DNA from: Favolaschia claudopus
Lineage: Eukaryota; Basidiomycota; Agaricomycetes; Agaricales; Mycenaceae
Direction of reading: 5' to 3'
NCBI GenBank assembly: GCA_037176885.1
Contig: JAWWNJ010000054.1
Span: 310,001 to 374,000, forward strand
DNA: 64,000 nucleotides
Below are positions 21,347-32,315 of the stretch, in pieces; the first letter of the stretch is position 1; each line of letters starts with the position of its first letter. The position numbers and the translations under genes were made by a program. A model generated the notes under the pieces. It saw only the letters and a list, made by a program, of their open reading frames with translations. It did no database searches and had not been told where the DNA came from.

Positions 21347-24300
21347 TTGACCACCCAAGATTTCGGCCTCGAGAACCCTACCAGACATACGACGTATCAC
21401 CAACCGTGTTCCGTTGCAAAGCCCCTGGGAAGGTGAGAGATTGCGGAGAAGAATGACTGGGCAACCAGATTTGAGCGAAAGCTCTCCAGGTGGTAGTCCA
21501 GATGCATCCAATGACCGCAAATACTCAACCGGCATCCCATCGTTCATCGTCGGGTCATCCGCACCTGCCTCAGTGACAATATTGTCAGCACTGATGAAGG
21601 TTTGAGTCTCCCCAGTCATACGGGAGAGGACATTGCTGTTGAGGCCATCGACATCGCTGCTCCGGGCTGCCAGTATGGAGCGTTCCGCAAAGTAGTTGGG
21701 TGGCGGAGTTGGACCGTCGATGCCAGGGAAAACAGAATCTATCAATCTCTCATCATCTCTGCACACCACATCCTGCGGAAGCTCGACGGTTCCATCCTCC
21801 CGGTTGGCTCTTCCCGTTCCTACATCCAATAGCCAGTCCGCAAACTGAGCTTCCTCTAGGCCGACATCGGGGCGCGTGTTTTGTGTCAATGTGAGTATCT
21901 CGACATGCTGCCAGAGATGTGAACGAAAGATTAACGCGTCCACAATTTCCTCCTGAGTACCTTTCCGAACGACAGGCAGGATCTGCTTTGGATCACCGCC
22001 CAACACCCAAGTGATCCCACCGAAAGGTTTGTCGACGCCCAGCAAGTCTCGCAAAGTCCTGTCAACGGCTTCATGGCATTTGCGATCATGCATGGGAGCC
22101 TCGTCCCAGATCCCAAGCTTAGTCGCTCGCATAAGCCCTGCCCGAAGACTCTTCTTGGGGATATTACACGTAGATTTGGCATTCAGACCATCAATCGGAA
22201 TCTTGAAGACAGAATGGGCTGTTCTTCCTCCACGCAAGAGTAAAGCAGCAATTCCGGAAGAGGCGACGCAGACAACTACACAGAACTTGGCGCGGAAGTG
22301 ATGTGCGAGGGTGTTGTAGACAAAGGTCTTGCCGGTGCCGCCAGCTCCGCTGAGGAAAAAAACCTTTCCCAACTTTTCTTCCACCGATTCGACGACTTTG
22401 TTGAACGCATGCTGCTGCTCAGGATTCATACGCGCAACATTGGCCTCCGCTTGCGCGCGCTCGTCGGCCTGGTTGTAGTCCAGCTGCTCAGCGATCAAGG
22501 GATTGTCCCCAACAACACTCCAGTCGCGTTCGGGGACGGGCAACTCGAAATCTCCCAACGAACGGCTCGATTCCTGGAGGATAGCATTGAGCAGGAACAG
22601 GCCGTAGTCTTATATGTCGGCATCGGTGAGAGATTCTCGACACCCATTCGCCGCAAACGGCGATCAAGATCGTCACAGATATGGGCGCGAAACTCCTCCC
22701 AGAGCTTGCGCGGATCCGTCGGGTTACAGAAAAGTAGAAGTGTTGCGAAGAGGTGTCGGAGACGTGTACCGGTTTGCATCTCTGCTGCCTCAGAGAGACA
22801 GAGGCGCCACTCGCTGTCGTCTTGGAGTAAGCCCCGAGCGAGACAAACCTGGCGGTAGGAGTCATATCTCACACCTATATTAACAAAGGAATTTGTTGCT
22901 GCGGCACTTTAGGTGAGTGAAAACCCTGCTCACCTTCCTAGCGATACAGGTCTTCATGAGATCGCGGACCCTTGACAATTGAGAGGAGAGTTTGAAGATA
23001 GAATCTCTCGCCTCCAGCGGGTGAGACAAAGTACATTCGCCCTAATGCCCCGCCTTGCTGCCGTATTGCCCAACGCGGATCCGAATCCTTTGACCCCTCT
23101 TTCCATGTGAAGTATTGCGGGAATTCCTGATACGTGTACTTCCGAGCCTCGATACCTAAGCGACCTTGTTCCCGGTTAGCCGCACAGAATGCGTTGAGTT
23201 TACTGATCGCGGTCTGGCCGCGTGCAAGAACTTCCTCAGGATTCTCGCCAGGCTCGAACGTCACCATGTGCTGCTCTTTAAGATGGACGGGAAGGCGGAC
23301 AACATTGGGAATCTGAGTGTGTGGGTCGAAATGGAATATCCGCCAACACGCCTCCGGAGGTCCAATGTATCTTCCGTCAATGTAGGTTTGATTTCGTCTC
23401 GATCGACTTCCAGAGCCTCCCTTGTGAATGTATTTGAAGGGATATTTGATAGACTTGACCGTCACGGCGCACTCCACATTGATATGGCAGTCGAATTTGG
23501 CGGAGAGGTATCCAGGAATTATCGACATTGTGCCGTCCGACAGGGTATTCACGGCCGTCTTCGGGACGCTGGTAGAGGGGGTATCCATCTGTATCCATTG
23601 ACGTGTACGCCTGGAATGGCTTGGGGAAGAATTCTGTACAGCGGCCGTTTTCCATGCATGGAGCTCGGGGATTAAGAGCCCCACACGGACCATGAACCAT
23701 ACATCTCTGCACGGTTTCAAAGAGGAGCGGCTGAGTTTCGCGGTCGGGCCACTGCGCCCAGATTGCGGAGTCAATGTCGTCGGAGCTCAGGAGCTTATGA
23801 GGATGGCGGAGAAACACCAGAAGGTGCATGTGGGGAAGACCGCGCTTTTAGAACTCAATGGTGTTTACGAAGGCCGCGCACTCCCCAAAGATACCATATT
23901 TGTAGATCTCCTTGATGATCGCTTTTTTCTTGAGCTCGAAGACACGCGCAACCAAATCAGGTCGATCGTAAGACGATTGACCAGGAAGAAGGGCGCGGGT
24001 GACTTCGCTCCATTGAGGATTGGCCGTAACAGTAATGAAAAGATCAACCTTTAAGTGCATGATCAGCAAAGAAAGGGAGCAGTGGCAGTCGAGATCCTCA
24101 CCTTGCGGAAGTACCGAGCGATTGCCATGGCGTCTTGGTACCGCTGCTGCATGTGTCGAGGACCCCCAATGTAAGAAGAGGGAAGGATGAAACGACGGCC
24201 AAGTTCATCCAGATCCACCGCATCGTCGCGGTTGGAGATGGCATCTTCCAGTCCGCTGTACAGGGATGCACGGAGCTTTTTCTGGTTCTGACGAAAGTAG

Positions 24301-24908
24301 TTGAGTCGGTTTTGGTCGATGGATACAAAGGCATCGACCATATATTGTTGAAGAAGCCTGCCACCGCGTAGTACTGGGGAGAATTCCCGTTCACGGTCAA
24401 ATAGCCGGAAGGCGTAGTAACGGGTCTGGGTGAGGCTCCCAGGTCTCTCCTTGTCTGGCTCGTCAAGAACCAACTTCGCATGTCAACCGTGTTCGCCGTG
24501 CGGGAAGAGGAGAACAAAATATAAGGGAGTGTACGCAGGGTGGAGGTCGGAGATGCGTTGCATGGGGGCGTCTCCGGAATTCCGGTTATGTAGGACGATA
24601 TCGCGGCGAACAATGCTGGAGTTTTTACTTCCTGAATCATCGCCGGGCAGTATAACCGCTACGTCCTCGGCAGTGCGTAGGTTATAGCGGCGACGACGGT
24701 CATTCCCAGGGATAACTCGAAGTCGCACCTCGGCGTCGTGAACGTCATGGTCCTGGAGAATTTCATAGGCTTGCTTGTAGATAGCGGCGTAGGGGTGGGA
24801 AGTGGTGAGGAGAGTCTGTAGACTTTGCATGGTGTCACGGCGCAGATTGCTGTTTCTGTTCATGCGCGGTTGTAGTGCGACACTTGGATCATACATGTAG
24901 AGCTGAGA
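21347..24908 (-). pseudogene. Helitron Rep/helicase gene, decayed
   Basis: Read on the minus strand from about 24908, the gene shows these parts in order. First is an N-terminal region with YKQAYEILQDHD, then the Helitron-like N domain (RYYAFRLFDRERE; SYIGGPRHMQQRYQDAM). The Rep segment has DLFITVTANPQW and the HUH motif GLPHMHLLVFL, followed by YPFKYIHKG with the two tyrosines. Last is a Pif1-type helicase with Walker A GAGGTGKT and IWDEAP (21347-22558). Introns at 24101-24049 and 22933-22875 fit the frame. Lesions include stops at 24483-24485, 23848-23850, 22938-22940 and 22610-22612, frameshifts near 23520 and 22620, and loss of the C-terminus to a MITE. Intact relatives copy by rolling circle; this copy cannot make the protein. 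Confidence 0.88.
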
Positions 24909-24983
24909 ATAAGAAGGTGCGGTACTTGTGCGGTACCCTCTGGGGCGGTGAGAGCGCCGGAAAGATGATACAAATTTCCGAAG

Positions 24984-25293
24984 GACCTGGGATTATCCCT
25001 GATTTTCTGGGAGCCAAAAAGTCAGGACAGATCCGGGCGGAAAAAGTCAGGATTCACACAGGCATTGACCCCAAATTTTGCGAAAATCGTCAGGATTTTC
25101 GCATCAAACCAAAATTTCGGCCGAAATCGGGTGGTTTCGGAGATGTTTCCGAAAATTTTCTCCCTTTTCGTCAGCCCGACCAGGCCTTCGCATCCAAAGG
25201 AGGTCAAAAGTCAGGATTTCGTACAGGCCAAATCGCCAAAATTTTCGAACTCGGTCAGGATTTGCATCAGGCCGTCACCTGTATAATCCCAGG
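24984..25293. mobile_element. Small MITE-like element with ACCTGGGATTAT ends
   Basis: ACCTGGGATTAT at about 24984 and its inverted copy ATAATCCCAGGT at about 25282 bound 310 bp in which GTCAGGATTT is repeated several times. Target duplications are not clear. Confidence 0.4.
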
Positions 25294-25324
25294 TCTTATT
25301 TCCGAGTATACGGAAGACCAAGCA

Positions 25325-25511
25325 AACCCTGCCAAATTGATGGTATCTTGAAGATTAATTCATGCACCCACTGTGTGACAGCTTAGCCCAAGTTTATATC
25401 ATGAAAGTCGTAGCAAACAACCTGTAAATGAACCCTTCATCGCTCAAAGTTCCTTGACCATAGTAATTTCGTGGGAAAAACCCTGAATTCCGTAACTGCG
25501 AGCTACTGCGA
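25325..25511 (-). mobile_element. Arm of the CTCGG/TTACCAAAAGTAACCG MITE family
   Basis: The reverse complement matches about 53205-53390 of the complete element, including GAACCCTTCATCGCTCAAAG and the inner segment with ATGATATAAACT. The other arm is missing. Confidence 0.6.
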
Positions 25512-25724
25512 GTATGTTCAAGACGCCTGCGAGCCACATTACTCGCTAAATCTTTATTAAATTTATTTTTAAACACATTTTCTCATGGTGACGAAAGCGC
25601 CACAAATGACAGCCCAGAGGTGAAGTCTGGAGGTGAGGGGCATTGGGGGATGGTAGATGTGTATTCTTGTGTATTTAAACAGCATTTGTATCCGTTGGGC
25701 AACGGGACCGCAGGGTGAACAAAA

Positions 25725-25875
25725 TTGTGCTCGAGCTGCGGCTGAGCCGGGCTCAAGCCGGCTTGGGCCTGAGCCGAGCCACGTGGAGCCGCCCTGGCAA
25801 CGGCTGGCTCAGCTCAGCTTAAAATAGCTCAGCTCGGTCGGCTAGCCGGAGCCGAGCCGAGCCGCGGCAACACTA
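25725..25875. mobile_element. Truncated hAT-like MITE made of GAGCC repeats
   Basis: The right end reads GCCGCGGCAACACTA, matching the TAGTGTTG..C ends of the intact hAT MITE at 60794-61423. The body is reiterated GAGCCG/GCTCAGCT. The left end and the target duplication are lost. Confidence 0.55.
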
Positions 25876-25944
25876 ATTCAAGTACAGATGGGATCGCCTG
25901 CATGAATACGTTCCGTGATTAATTGCCCCGCTTTCTGGTTTGAA

Positions 25945-26405
25945 AATATTTTTCAACAAGGTGGGTTTTTTTCGTTGATCTAGACTGACCATCGCCTCGA
26001 GTTACCTTCGTTTGGATTCCGATTTACCTTCTCTTCGCGCTATAGCGATGAACAAATTATTTTCTTTACCCTCGGCTTTACTTCTGCTGGGCTTCCTATT
26101 TAGTGTGATTTTGCGCTAAAGCGAACATTGAAAATGTTTTCCGACAGGCGTTTCTCGCTGATCTATACTGACCCTTGCCTGGATTTACTTCCATTGGATT
26201 TCCGATTTACCATGGTTTTCCGCCGCTAAAGATGAACTATGACTTTCGTCCGGCATTCTTATTGTCTGCCCCACTGACTCAAGAGCGGGCTCGAGGTAGG
26301 TGTTTCCCTTCGAGTTTAACTAACCTCCAGCTAAACTTACCTTCCTTACCTGTACATGTTACGATGCTCTCGCTCTAGAAAGCGATGAACTACGATTTTC
26401 TTCCC
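25945..26405 (+). repeat. Three degenerate tandem copies of a ~180-bp unit
   Basis: Blocks starting near 25965, 26145 and 26320 share order and wording: a TTCGTTGATCT-like start, a GATTTACC segment, then AGCGATGAACTACGATTTTC. They are diverged and I see no coding content. Confidence 0.45.
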
Positions 26406-26481
26406 ACACCGTGATTACGTGCTATTGCGTTGAATCCGCAGATTCGCAAATCCGCATCAACTTGAACTGGTGTGAGTATTA

Positions 26482-26787
26482 GAGGCTTTGCGGAAGCCAC
26501 CGGAAGCCACCGGGTGGCTCCACAGGCATGCGGCGGCAGTGGCTCGCGCTGCCAAAAGACCAGCAGTTTTTTCACCGATTTTTGTGCCCACAACCACTCT
26601 ACATGTCCCTCTGAACCTCCCCTTGACGCCGCTGGTTGGAGAACGGGTTCGTGCACAAGAAATGTGCTGTTTAACTCTTAACTTGAGCCGCCAGAGCTGC
26701 CACCAGACTATGATGTCAGTGTGGAGCCACTGTTGCCGCATGCCGTCGGAGCCACCCGGTGGCTTCTGGTGGCTTCCGCAAAGCCTC
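26482..26787. mobile_element. GAGGCTTTGCGG-type MITE, 306 bp
   Basis: The ends GAGGCTTTGCGGAAGCCACC and their inverted copy enclose repeated GGTGGCTTC/GCCACC motifs. TA stands on both sides, and a longer TATTA match is possible. Flanking direct repeats of about 57 bp (26424-26481 and 26788-26843) share GCGTTGAAT, AAATCCGCATC and AACTGGTGTGAGTATTA. Confidence 0.7.
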
Positions 26788-26843
26788 TATTATTGCGTTG
26801 AATGCTCAAATCCGCATCCACTTTAACTGGTGTGAGTATTACT

Positions 26844-28971
26844 ATACTTAAATCGACTGCCTCCTCTTCGAATTCCTTCAAGTTCCTGAATACCCCTCCA
26901 TCTCGGTTCACCGAACTCTATGTTCGTGCTTACTTTTGCCCCCGATTCCGAGATTGCGTTTTCGTTTATCCGACTTTGGCCTGATCTACATAAGTACGCT
27001 TCGCAGTCAGTCTCCCATCAAAACCTGTCGACACCAACGTACGACAATCCACGTCGCTTCGACGTTGATTTGTGACGAGGTTGCCTGATGCTACCAGGAC
27101 CATTGAGTCATTGACATCAATTTGGCTCGCATTATTACTCCCATTGCGGCTCAATTCCTCTGCCTGGTGATCCCGCCATTCAATGTTCAGCAGTTTTCTA
27201 AATACCTGATGGGTGGCTTGCTGGGTCGATTCATCTTCGACCTACCCTGCTTTCCGATCTAAATCTATGAATATTGATTCAGGCTTCACATTGGGGCATA
27301 CTGCTCGGACTCTCGTCTTTTGTTCTATGCATTCTTTCTCCTACATAACAATACTGTTAGCGCCTCTACTTGCGCTTACAACAGTCTGTTAAAATTTTTA
27401 TTATGACCTGCAGGCAGCCATTTGAGTCCTAGTATTCTTGGCAACCATATTCTTTGCCGATCTTTGAAGACGGAACGGAGAGGAATAATTCTCTCAATCA
27501 CCCATGCTCGATAGTCTCCTCATTCATCGGAGTTTCTGACCTCAGCTTATCGCTACATTCATCGAATTTCTCTGTCGAATTGCACTTCTGCATGGTACAT
27601 ATTCACATTATTCACTAATTTGTCGGATAATTGTGCTAGTATGCATGCCCACCTTTACTTTCAATTATCAAGCTTCATCACTGTATGTGTTCGACGCTCA
27701 CGCCATTGGTTTTGTGCATACTTTAAATTCCCTCCCAACTTCGGTTGGGTTTCGATCTTCTTCACCTTTGAGTCGCTACTTTACTCGAGCCGACTTCACT
27801 CATGCTCAATTATGTGGTCCATACTCTACATGGCGGCTCTGCCGACTTTATCCAATGTGTTGCATGTCCTACGATATATTGCTTCATGGCTTTACTATTA
27901 TTGACTTGGGGTTTTACTAATGACTCTGTTTCAATCCGAGATCGAGTTCTTAAATTTTCGGTTATATTTATTTCACGTTGGATTCCATGCACCTCGTAGG
28001 AACCTCTGTGGCAAGTCATCGCACTCGGAGACAAAATATTTGTGTCTGCAGGTGTCTATGATATAATTCTCGTACTGTTTCTATATTCAAGCTACCGCGA
28101 AAAGGCGGACCCTCATACCAAAGGTCTACTTTCTACCCTACACCTAACAGTTCCTTGTATTGGCTTCCGTGGCGTAGCAGTTTCTGGCTTCCTTGGAAAA
28201 GCTGCTCTGAGCCGCACCGGCAAAAAATTCTGAATACTCTCCATCCCAAATTTGTAAAAGTCGGGGATTTTTCGAGGCCTTATCCTGAACTCTTGACGAT
28301 GTTTCCGATTCCCGATCTGTCAGCTCCTACTGACACCCACCCCGATTTACGTGTTCTCCCATTATTATTGCACAGGTCAAGGTTTCCTCGATGCATTTCG
28401 AATTTGTGTGGGCCGCTATATCTTCGTTTTGAACCCACTGTTATTGTCATAGCTTGGTCTTACAATCCCTCTCCTCCTACCCTTTTCCTGCCGCCGGCGA
28501 TGGAGGATATCAAACGTTTGGAGCTGGCTAACAGCCACTGATTCTTCTGATATAAGTACAACTTATTTTCTCTACGATAACGCCACATTTATTTTGGCTT
28601 GAACTCGGGGCTCGACTCGACAACTCCTACACTTTCTGCTATCTACTTTGCGTTGCCAGTACTGCGACGACTCACTGACAACGTCAACATCAATGATTTG
28701 CACTCTTGACCTCTCCGAGTCTTTGATCATACCTAAAATTATTCGCCATTGGCCTAATTCTCTTTTATCTCACCTTGTTTTATAGCGGTGATCCGCTTCC
28801 ATTCACAATTCCTAATTTTAATTGCGGGATGTACTTCATGCTACGTCAACATTGTAATTTCCCACCAGAGCTCAAAGTTTTCAGCATTTCGAGCTATGGA
28901 ATTTCATCAGCCGCCTTCTTCTGGGTTAGCCGTGGTCTCTGGAGATGCCTCGTCTGGCGTCTTTTTCTCTT
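26844..28971. other. 2.1 kb AT-rich region, no gene recognised
   Basis: Several plus-strand frames of 60-130 codons (27620-27920, 28155-28541) are rich in Phe, Leu, Ser and Cys. They have no domain, no consistent splicing and no shared repeat. It may be an old retroelement body beyond recognition. Confidence 0.4.
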
Positions 28972-29092
28972 GGGTGCCTTCTCGTGCATCTCTTTGCCCA
29001 CGACCTGGAGATCAGCCGGGTAGATTTCCGCCGGCTGTCTTCTCCTCACCCAGACCGAACTACGGCTGCCCTGACTCTGATAAATATTCCTA
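28972..29092 (+). repeat. Unoccupied copy of the LINE target repeat
   Basis: This 121-bp block equals the sequences on either side of the LINE at 29488-31390 joined together (29417-29487 plus 31397-31446). It is therefore a paralogous empty site that defines the insertion exactly. Confidence 0.85.
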
Positions 29093-29416
29093 GACAATGA
29101 AGCGACAGTCACAAGATGGGCGCACTCCTGAGCCTGCGAGAGGAGTGCAATGTCTTGTGACCAGCGGAGTGACGTGTGACGTGACGCTCCTCTTCCGACA
29201 CACGGCACGACGCGCTCAAGCTCTCTGTGCTGACTTCGGCCTACAAAGACTCAAGCTTTTCTTTGGCCCACCCACCTCACCCTTAATTTTGATTTGTAAC
29301 CTTTCCGATTAGATTCCAAGTTTGCCTCCGTGGCGACTGCGCCGCGACTCGTTGGTGGCCTCGTAGAATTGTGTATTGTGTCGTATTTACCAGGGCAGTG
29401 CGTAGAGTGGGCGTTG
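29093..29416. other. Spacer between two target-repeat copies, no gene
   Basis: A short GTCACAAG/CTTGTGAC inverted pair lies at about 29108-29162. No gene or family repeat is recognised. Confidence 0.4.
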
Positions 29417-29487
29417 GGGTGCCTTCTCGTGCATCTCTTTACCCACGACCTGGAGATCAGCCGGGTAGATTTCCGCCGGCTGTCTTC

Positions 29488-31390
29488 GGCAGGTTTTCGA
29501 CCCTCCCACCATCATGTCCAAATCTAAAGACAAGAATAAGTTCCTCGCCGCCATTTCCACCGACTCTCGCCCACGCCCAACAACCCGCAAGACCAAGGCG
29601 GCCGCCGAGGCTGCCCAGCTCGCCGCTGTCTCCGCGGATAACCCCGCTGCCACGTCATCGACGACAACAGTCACCGCCGTCGCCCCAACGACCTCGCCGG
29701 TTCTTCCTCCCTCTCCAATCTCGCCAGTAGCAGTCGACCATCCTCCTGCGCCTTCGAAGCCCCCTCCTGAGCGTGCTGGACGGACAGCGCAATCCAAACA
29801 GTTGCAGGCGGAAGCGTTGAGAGCAAAGAAGGAGTTTCTGTCAAGTTCCCGGGTGCGTGTTGACGATGCAGACTCCTTCGATGCACTGGCCTTGGTCTTT
29901 GGCGATGTTCTGAAGTGGCTCCACTCCTCTGGCGCTATCACCCAGGAGTTCTGGAAGGTTCTTAGTGCGATACAGGAACGGCTCGTCAACCACGTCACCA
30001 TCGTCCGTGAGTCGGAGACGACCTCTTCCTTCAGCGCCCTCCTCCTCCAGACTGTCACACCGTCCCTAAAGCAGCTTTCGGAGAAATCTGAGGCCCAGCA
30101 CAAGGCAATCACGTCGCTATCGAAGGAACTCGCCTCCATCAAAACCGAGAAGGCTCTTTCGTACGCAGCCGTCGCCGCGGCCGCTGCCAAGCCTCCCGCT
30201 CCCTCTGTCCCCAAGCCCAAGCCGCCCCCACTACCCTCCCCCAGCGACGAGCGCATCCTTGTCCGGTTCGACGGCGACGTACCTTCGCTATTCAATGCAC
30301 CCTACTCGGAAATAGTCGCCACTGTCAACAAACACCTCGTTTCCCTCTCCCTCCCCTCTGTACTCTATGCGACGAAGCAGAATGACAGCAGCATCTTCCT
30401 CGTTCCTGCATCGGCAGCCGACACCCAAGTCCTCGATAAGGAGTGGTCCCGCTGGGGCCCGACTATCTTCCCTGGCAGTCGGATCGCCCCCGTTGCGCTG
30501 CACTCCCACCTCCAGGTCAACGGCATCCTGTTTCGCGACGTTACAGACATGCGGGAGCTCAAGCGCGAGTTTGAATTGTGCAACCCGGACCTGGGTCCCG
30601 TCACGGGTCTGCCGACTTGGGTCAACCGTCCGCCGTCTGAAGCGCAGGCTGCTGCCATCTCTGCTAGTGGACGCAAGCCGAAGCTCGCTGGCTCGGTCTA
30701 TTTTCTCCTCCAGTCCCGTGATAAAGTCGACCTCGCCCTTTCTCGTGGCCGCATCGTGCTTTGCTCAACAAGTCCCACTGTCGCTCGTGGATTCCCCCAT
30801 CTAAGGATCTCTCAGTGCTGGGGCTGTTACAAGTACGGTCATACGAAGGCTCGATGCAACGTCAAGGCACCGTCCTGCGCTGTATGTGCCAAGCCTGTTG
30901 GCGACCACTCACCAACGACGCCGTGTTCAGGGCCCGTCGCATGCCTCAACTGCGGCGGCAAGCATCGCGCTGATTCGTATTCGTGTCTTAAGCGCAAGGA
31001 GTTGCTGGTGACGCTCGCGGGGCGAATGAAGGATCTGCATGAGTCGTTGGATAAGTCTTCAATTCATCCCCTTCCGTTCATTCAACAACACGCTCATTAA
31101 ATAATCTCTCTCTCCCTTTCGCGATCTTCGTTTCTGATTCACGCAACCCCATTATAGTACCTCACTCTCCTACATACACTAGTTCCTCATTCACGCGTTC
31201 ACGTCTCTCCTCGTCATACCATTTTCCTTACAAGATACCAAATTTCCATTTCCTTTCTGTTTACCACAATCGTCCCGTAACCTACCAGTGATCATGTAAC
31301 CTTAACCTCCCCTCTTGTACTGCCGCATAGCCTCACTACTGGCCAGGTACGGCATATAATAGAACTTCAAGTCAAGTCAAGTCAAGTCAA
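29488..31390 (+). mobile_element. LINE-like element carrying only ORF1
   Basis: It is bounded by a 6-bp duplication GTCTTC (29482-29487 and 31391-31396), confirmed by the empty copy at 28972-29092. It has a 26-bp leader, one intact ORF, a 290-bp 3' untranslated region with GTACTGCCGC and CAGGTACGGC in a hairpin-like arrangement, and a tail of TCAAG repeats. No endonuclease or reverse transcriptase is present, so it must rely on a partner LINE. The shared 3' end with the remnant at 11.3-12.05 kb suggests that partner family. Confidence 0.85.
29514..31100 (+). CDS. LINE ORF1 (Gag-like) protein with three zinc knuckles
   Basis: This intact 528-residue frame begins at the first ATG, 26 bp from the element start, in good context (CCACCATGTC). 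The first 100 residues are Ala/Pro/Ser-rich. The middle (about 100-230) is helical, and a linker with KPPAPSVPKPKPPPLPSP precedes a possible RNA-binding fold at about 245-410. Three Cys/His knuckles follow near residues 435-495: CWGCYKYGHTKARC, CAVCAKPVGDHSPTTPC and CLNCGGKHRADSYSC. This layout is that of Tad1/L1-type ORF1 proteins, which coat LINE RNA in the cytoplasm and help target-primed reverse transcription. The protein ends 20-30 residues after the knuckles. The long antisense frame at 29387-30295 is a shadow. Confidence 0.85.
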   Translation: MSKSKDKNKFLAAISTDSRPRPTTRKTKAAAEAAQLAAVSADNPAATSSTTTVTAVAPTTSPVLPPSPISPVAVDHPPAPSKPPPERAGRTAQSKQLQAEALRAKKEFLSSSRVRVDDADSFDALALVFGDVLKWLHSSGAITQEFWKVLSAIQERLVNHVTIVRESETTSSFSALLLQTVTPSLKQLSEKSEAQHKAITSLSKELASIKTEKALSYAAVAAAAAKPPAPSVPKPKPPPLPSPSDERILVRFDGDVPSLFNAPYSEIVATVNKHLVSLSLPSVLYATKQNDSSIFLVPASAADTQVLDKEWSRWGPTIFPGSRIAPVALHSHLQVNGILFRDVTDMRELKREFELCNPDLGPVTGLPTWVNRPPSEAQAAAISASGRKPKLAGSVYFLLQSRDKVDLALSRGRIVLCSTSPTVARGFPHLRISQCWGCYKYGHTKARCNVKAPSCAVCAKPVGDHSPTTPCSGPVACLNCGGKHRADSYSCLKRKELLVTLAGRMKDLHESLDKSSIHPLPFIQQHAH

Positions 31391-31446
31391 GTCTTCTCCT
31401 CACCCAGACCGAACTACGGCTGCCCTGACTCTGATAAATATTCCTA

Positions 31447-31717
31447 TGTACTAACGGCGTGGGGGTCACCGCAGGTTACTGATGGTGACCTGTCACGTGC
31501 CTCTTTGCCCGCCAATTCCACCAGATGTACTAATCAAAGCCGCACACTCCTTGACGGTCGACAGTGGTTGCCAAAGTATATCGTCGTCCGCAAACTCTAC
31601 TTGGAATTCCAGGCCAATTGAAAACCAACGATGGGCAGTGATACGAATCACCCGCGTTTCCCCCTCTGTATCAGTTTATCGTTGGCGCACAATGTCTTGA
31701 ATATCGAATCTCCCAAT
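31447..31717. other. Spacer, no gene
   Basis: Ordinary sequence between the LINE target repeat and the next repeat copy; nothing recognised. Confidence 0.4.
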
Positions 31718-32017
31718 CACTCTGTTGTATCTCAAAAGGTGGAGAGAGATGCAAAGCTTTACATAGAAAATCACGAATTATTTCAATATTTGTGTCCATT
31801 TTGGGTACATATCACATTATATCAATGACTCTGTTAATATTCACATTCCCTCACACACAAGAACAACACAAGGACGAGCTTGGAAAATAAGGACTCCAAA
31901 AAAAAGAACTTGTTACAGTAGCAACTACTTATAGTACTGAGAGGCACCTCGGGGGAACTTGAAGGCTCACGACGTGTCAGTCACGTGGTGCGCTCCATCG
32001 TTGGGTCAATAGCGTTT
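31718..32017 (+). repeat. Right copy of the 240-bp repeat plus the 46-bp piece
   Basis: Bases 31718-31982 are the direct repeat of 1063-1302, and 31972-32017 are the inverted copy of 265-310. Here the two pieces are contiguous, so this locus keeps the ancestral order that is broken at the left of the window. Confidence 0.75.
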
Positions 32018-32034
32018 AGTTTGAGATCGTACTA

Positions 32035-32150
32035 GACGTCGCGAGCGGAGCGAGCGCAGCGGGGTTTGGGGCGGCCAGCCCCAACAAGCTGTGCGACCGA
32101 ACGTAGGCACACCGGCGAGCGCAGCGAGTCGGTCGTGCCGGAGGCAGGGA
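32035..32150. repeat. GCGAGCGGAGCGAGCGCAGC repeat
   Basis: A GC-rich block with reiterated GCGAGC/GAGCGCAGC and a GGGGTTTGGGGCGG / CCCCAAC pair. Related wording appears at 56770-56870. It is probably a small repeated element; the ends are not defined. Confidence 0.4.
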
Positions 32151-32315
32151 GCTAAAGCTTGTTTTGCCAAAATCACCATGGATGTTTATCTGACACAGCA
32201 GAATGTGCGCTACCCATCCCAGCTGTCAAAATCCGGAGCTTGTCTCCCTCGCAATTAGCTGGTGGATTGCTCTCGAGATTTTATGTTGTGAATAAAGCGA
32301 GGAGGGCAATATTAG

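Noticed and set aside
23377..23829. Independent 150-codon protein
   Set aside because: It is one frame of the Helitron Rep region (HMHLLVFLRHPH) before a frameshift, not a separate gene.
29387..30295. A 302-codon frame on the minus strand across the LINE ORF1
   Set aside because: It is an antisense shadow of a GC-rich, strongly coding plus-strand frame. It has no domain and its boundaries do not fit the element.
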